Source of the DNA: Candidatus Bipolaricaulota bacterium | GTDB lineage: Bacteria > Bipolaricaulota > Bipolaricaulia > UBA7950 > UBA9294 | DNA length: 6,100 nucleotides | Direction: 5' to 3' | Assembly: GCA_018399865.1 (NCBI GenBank) | Contig: JAGYNL010000208.1 | Location: forward strand, 1-6,100 | In this document: piece after piece, positions 5,155-6,100 of the stretch | How the letters are laid out: each line of letters opens with the position of its first letter | How positions within the stretch are numbered: position 1 is the stretch's first letter | The notes under the pieces: model-generated | Told to the model about the DNA's origin: nothing | Database searches by the model: none | Seen by the model: the letters and a program-made list of their open reading frames with translations, nothing else | Made by a program: the position numbers and the translations under genes

Positions 5155-5387
5155 TATATATAGCCATTCTAACAGTAGTGATGTTGATTGCTGGAGTGGC
5201 GGCGTATCTCTTCCACGACCTGATTGCTTCTGTTGTAGCTTGCGCCGCGGTGAGCCTGATTGCTTCTGTCCTGTTTTATCTTTTGCAGGCTCCAGATGTT
5301 GCAATGGCTGAAGCGGCTATCGGTGCTGGTTTAACTACGGCGATTTTCGTTATCGCTATTCGTAAGACCGGGAGGTATGAGAAATGA
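5151..5387 (+). CDS. DUF4040 / MbhD-type subunit (equivalent to part of the MrpA C-terminus)
   Basis: The 78-residue, almost wholly hydrophobic protein has three membrane helices (about 2-20, 24-46 and 53-71). It carries the motif APDVAMAEAAIGAG (47-60), followed by a short basic tail (RKTGRYEK). This matches the DUF4040/MbhD family, which in classical Mrp systems is fused into the C-terminal part of the large MrpA subunit and in Mbh/Mbx complexes is a separate small subunit. The acidic E54 within this motif is the kind of membrane carboxylate expected in an ion pathway; its role here is inference. The start ATG overlaps the mrpG stop by four bases and is backed by AGGAGG at 5141-5146. The stop overlaps the next start as ATGA (5384-5387). 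A separate D subunit shows that MrpA is split in this organism. Confidence 0.88.
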   Translation: MIYIAILTVVMLIAGVAAYLFHDLIASVVACAAVSLIASVLFYLLQAPDVAMAEAAIGAGLTTAIFVIAIRKTGRYEK

Positions 5388-6088
5388 GAACTTTCGTTGG
5401 TTTTAGCCTTCTGGCCCTAATCTGTGTTGGACTGGCACTGTCTCTATCTCACATCCAATTTGGCGCGGATCGAATGCAGGTTGGAGACTACTATCTGAGT
5501 CACGGAGTTGCTGATACTGGCGCATCGAACATTGTTACAGCAGTTGTGGTGAACTATCGCGCGTTGGATACTCTGGGAGAGGTAACCGTTCTATTCATTG
5601 CTTCGCTTGGCTTAGGGGTCTTCCTTTCCTGGCCGAAGAATAAAGACTCAGGGGAGAGTGGAAAGCGCGAGTTGCCGCCTGCAAGCTTGATTGTTCGTCG
5701 TGGTTCTCAATTCTTGTTTCCATTGATAATGCTGCTTGGTGGATACATTTTCCTTCATGGGCATCTCACTCCGGGGGGCGGTTTTCAAGGCGGAGCAGTT
5801 ATCGCCTCCGCATTCCTTCTGATGTTTCTTGGTAACAGTCAATATCGCTTGTCTGAAAAGTCTTTTGCGGTTACAGAGAGTTTGGCAGGCATGACGTTCG
5901 TTGTTGTCGGATTGATCGGGTTGGTAGTTGGGGGTTATTTCCTGAACAACTTCCTTCCTAAGGGGAATGTGTTCGCCTTGTTCAGCTCGGGAGTTATTCC
6001 AATTCTATATACAGCTATCGGGCTGAAGGTAGGCGCGGAGTTAACAGGAATTGTGGCCAACATGTTTGGAAGCGGGGGCGAAAGATGA
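5384..6088 (+). CDS. mrpB: MbhE-MrpB fusion subunit of the antiporter / membrane arm
   Basis: The 234-residue protein has two parts. Residues 1-85 (helices about 3-21 and 64-82) resemble the extreme C-terminus of MrpA, or MbhE: NIVTAVVVNYRALDTLGEVTVL matches that family pattern of an N-V/I-V-x-D/N-x-R-x-x-D-T-x-G-E block. After a charged linker (84-98), residues 100-234 form an MrpB/MbhF domain with four helices and the signature LHGHLTPGGGFQGGAVIASA (124-143). Classical MrpB is about 140 residues, so the extra length is the MbhE portion. The start has GGGAGG (5370-5375) eight bases upstream and overlaps the preceding stop. The stop overlaps the next ATG by four bases. The fusion, with separate MbhD before it, completes the C-terminal part of a split MrpA; the NuoL-like part must be supplied elsewhere, probably downstream. 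Confidence 0.92.
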   Translation: MRTFVGFSLLALICVGLALSLSHIQFGADRMQVGDYYLSHGVADTGASNIVTAVVVNYRALDTLGEVTVLFIASLGLGVFLSWPKNKDSGESGKRELPPASLIVRRGSQFLFPLIMLLGGYIFLHGHLTPGGGFQGGAVIASAFLLMFLGNSQYRLSEKSFAVTESLAGMTFVVVGLIGLVVGGYFLNNFLPKGNVFALFSSGVIPILYTAIGLKVGAELTGIVANMFGSGGER

Positions 6089-6100
6089 CAGTTGGAAATC
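6085..6100 (+). CDS. Start of the next operon gene, probably mrpC (NuoK-like), cut by the window end
   Basis: ATG 6085 overlaps the mrpB stop (ATGA, 6085-6088), as at the other junctions of this operon. Only five codons are visible (MTVGN), too few for identification. MrpC/MbhG follows subunit B in nearly all such clusters, so subunit C is the expectation from context alone. GCGGGGGCG upstream gives a G-rich ribosome site. Confidence 0.55.

Overview
This is a bacterial chromosome segment of moderate G+C (mid-40s percent, judged by eye). Genes are tightly packed with Shine-Dalgarno (SD)-led starts, including GTG and TTG. The gene content is TrkH/TrkA K+ uptake, a stand-alone DHH-DHHA1 phosphoesterase, the NADH-sensing repressor Rex, and an Mrp/Mbh-type cation antiporter operon. 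This mix points to an anaerobic or facultatively anaerobic bacterium from a Gram-positive, Thermotogae-like or other deep-branching lineage. The sequence alone does not fix the phylum, and no mobile element, CRISPR array, tRNA or rRNA is visible.

Layout. (1) 2-1011, plus strand: the 3' end of trkH followed by trkA, whose SD overlaps the trkH stop codon. (2) 1012-1737, minus strand: an unrecognised protein with an N-terminal membrane segment; its stop codon abuts the trkA stop with no intergenic base. (3) 1738-2126: a 389-base gap holding a clear minus-strand intrinsic terminator and a promoter/dyad-like element beside it. (4) 2127-3092, minus strand: a complete NrnA/Pde2-type DHH-DHHA1 phosphoesterase. 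(5) 3093-3417: a divergent control region. Its rex side carries TTGACA-17-TATAAA followed by an 18-bp Rex operator at the expected transcription start. Its other side carries a near-symmetric SD/ATG element that could start a very short ORF on either strand. (6) 3418 to the window end, plus strand: rex, mrpE, mrpF, mrpG, a DUF4040/MbhD subunit, an MbhE-MrpB fusion and the first codons of the next gene, all joined by a 2-base gap or 4-base ATGA overlaps.

How it fits together. Rex senses the NADH/NAD+ ratio and probably represses its own promoter. Because the antiporter genes follow without a visible break, the whole Mrp-like complex is probably under the same redox control. The subunit order E-F-G-MbhD-(MbhE+B) is that of the sodium/proton module of Mbh/Mbx-type respiratory complexes and related split Mrp systems, not that of classical mrpABCDEFG. 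K+ import, Na+/H+ exchange and a nuclease family that degrades cyclic di-AMP or pApA sit side by side, which suggests an ion-homeostasis neighbourhood; the nucleotide link is inference.
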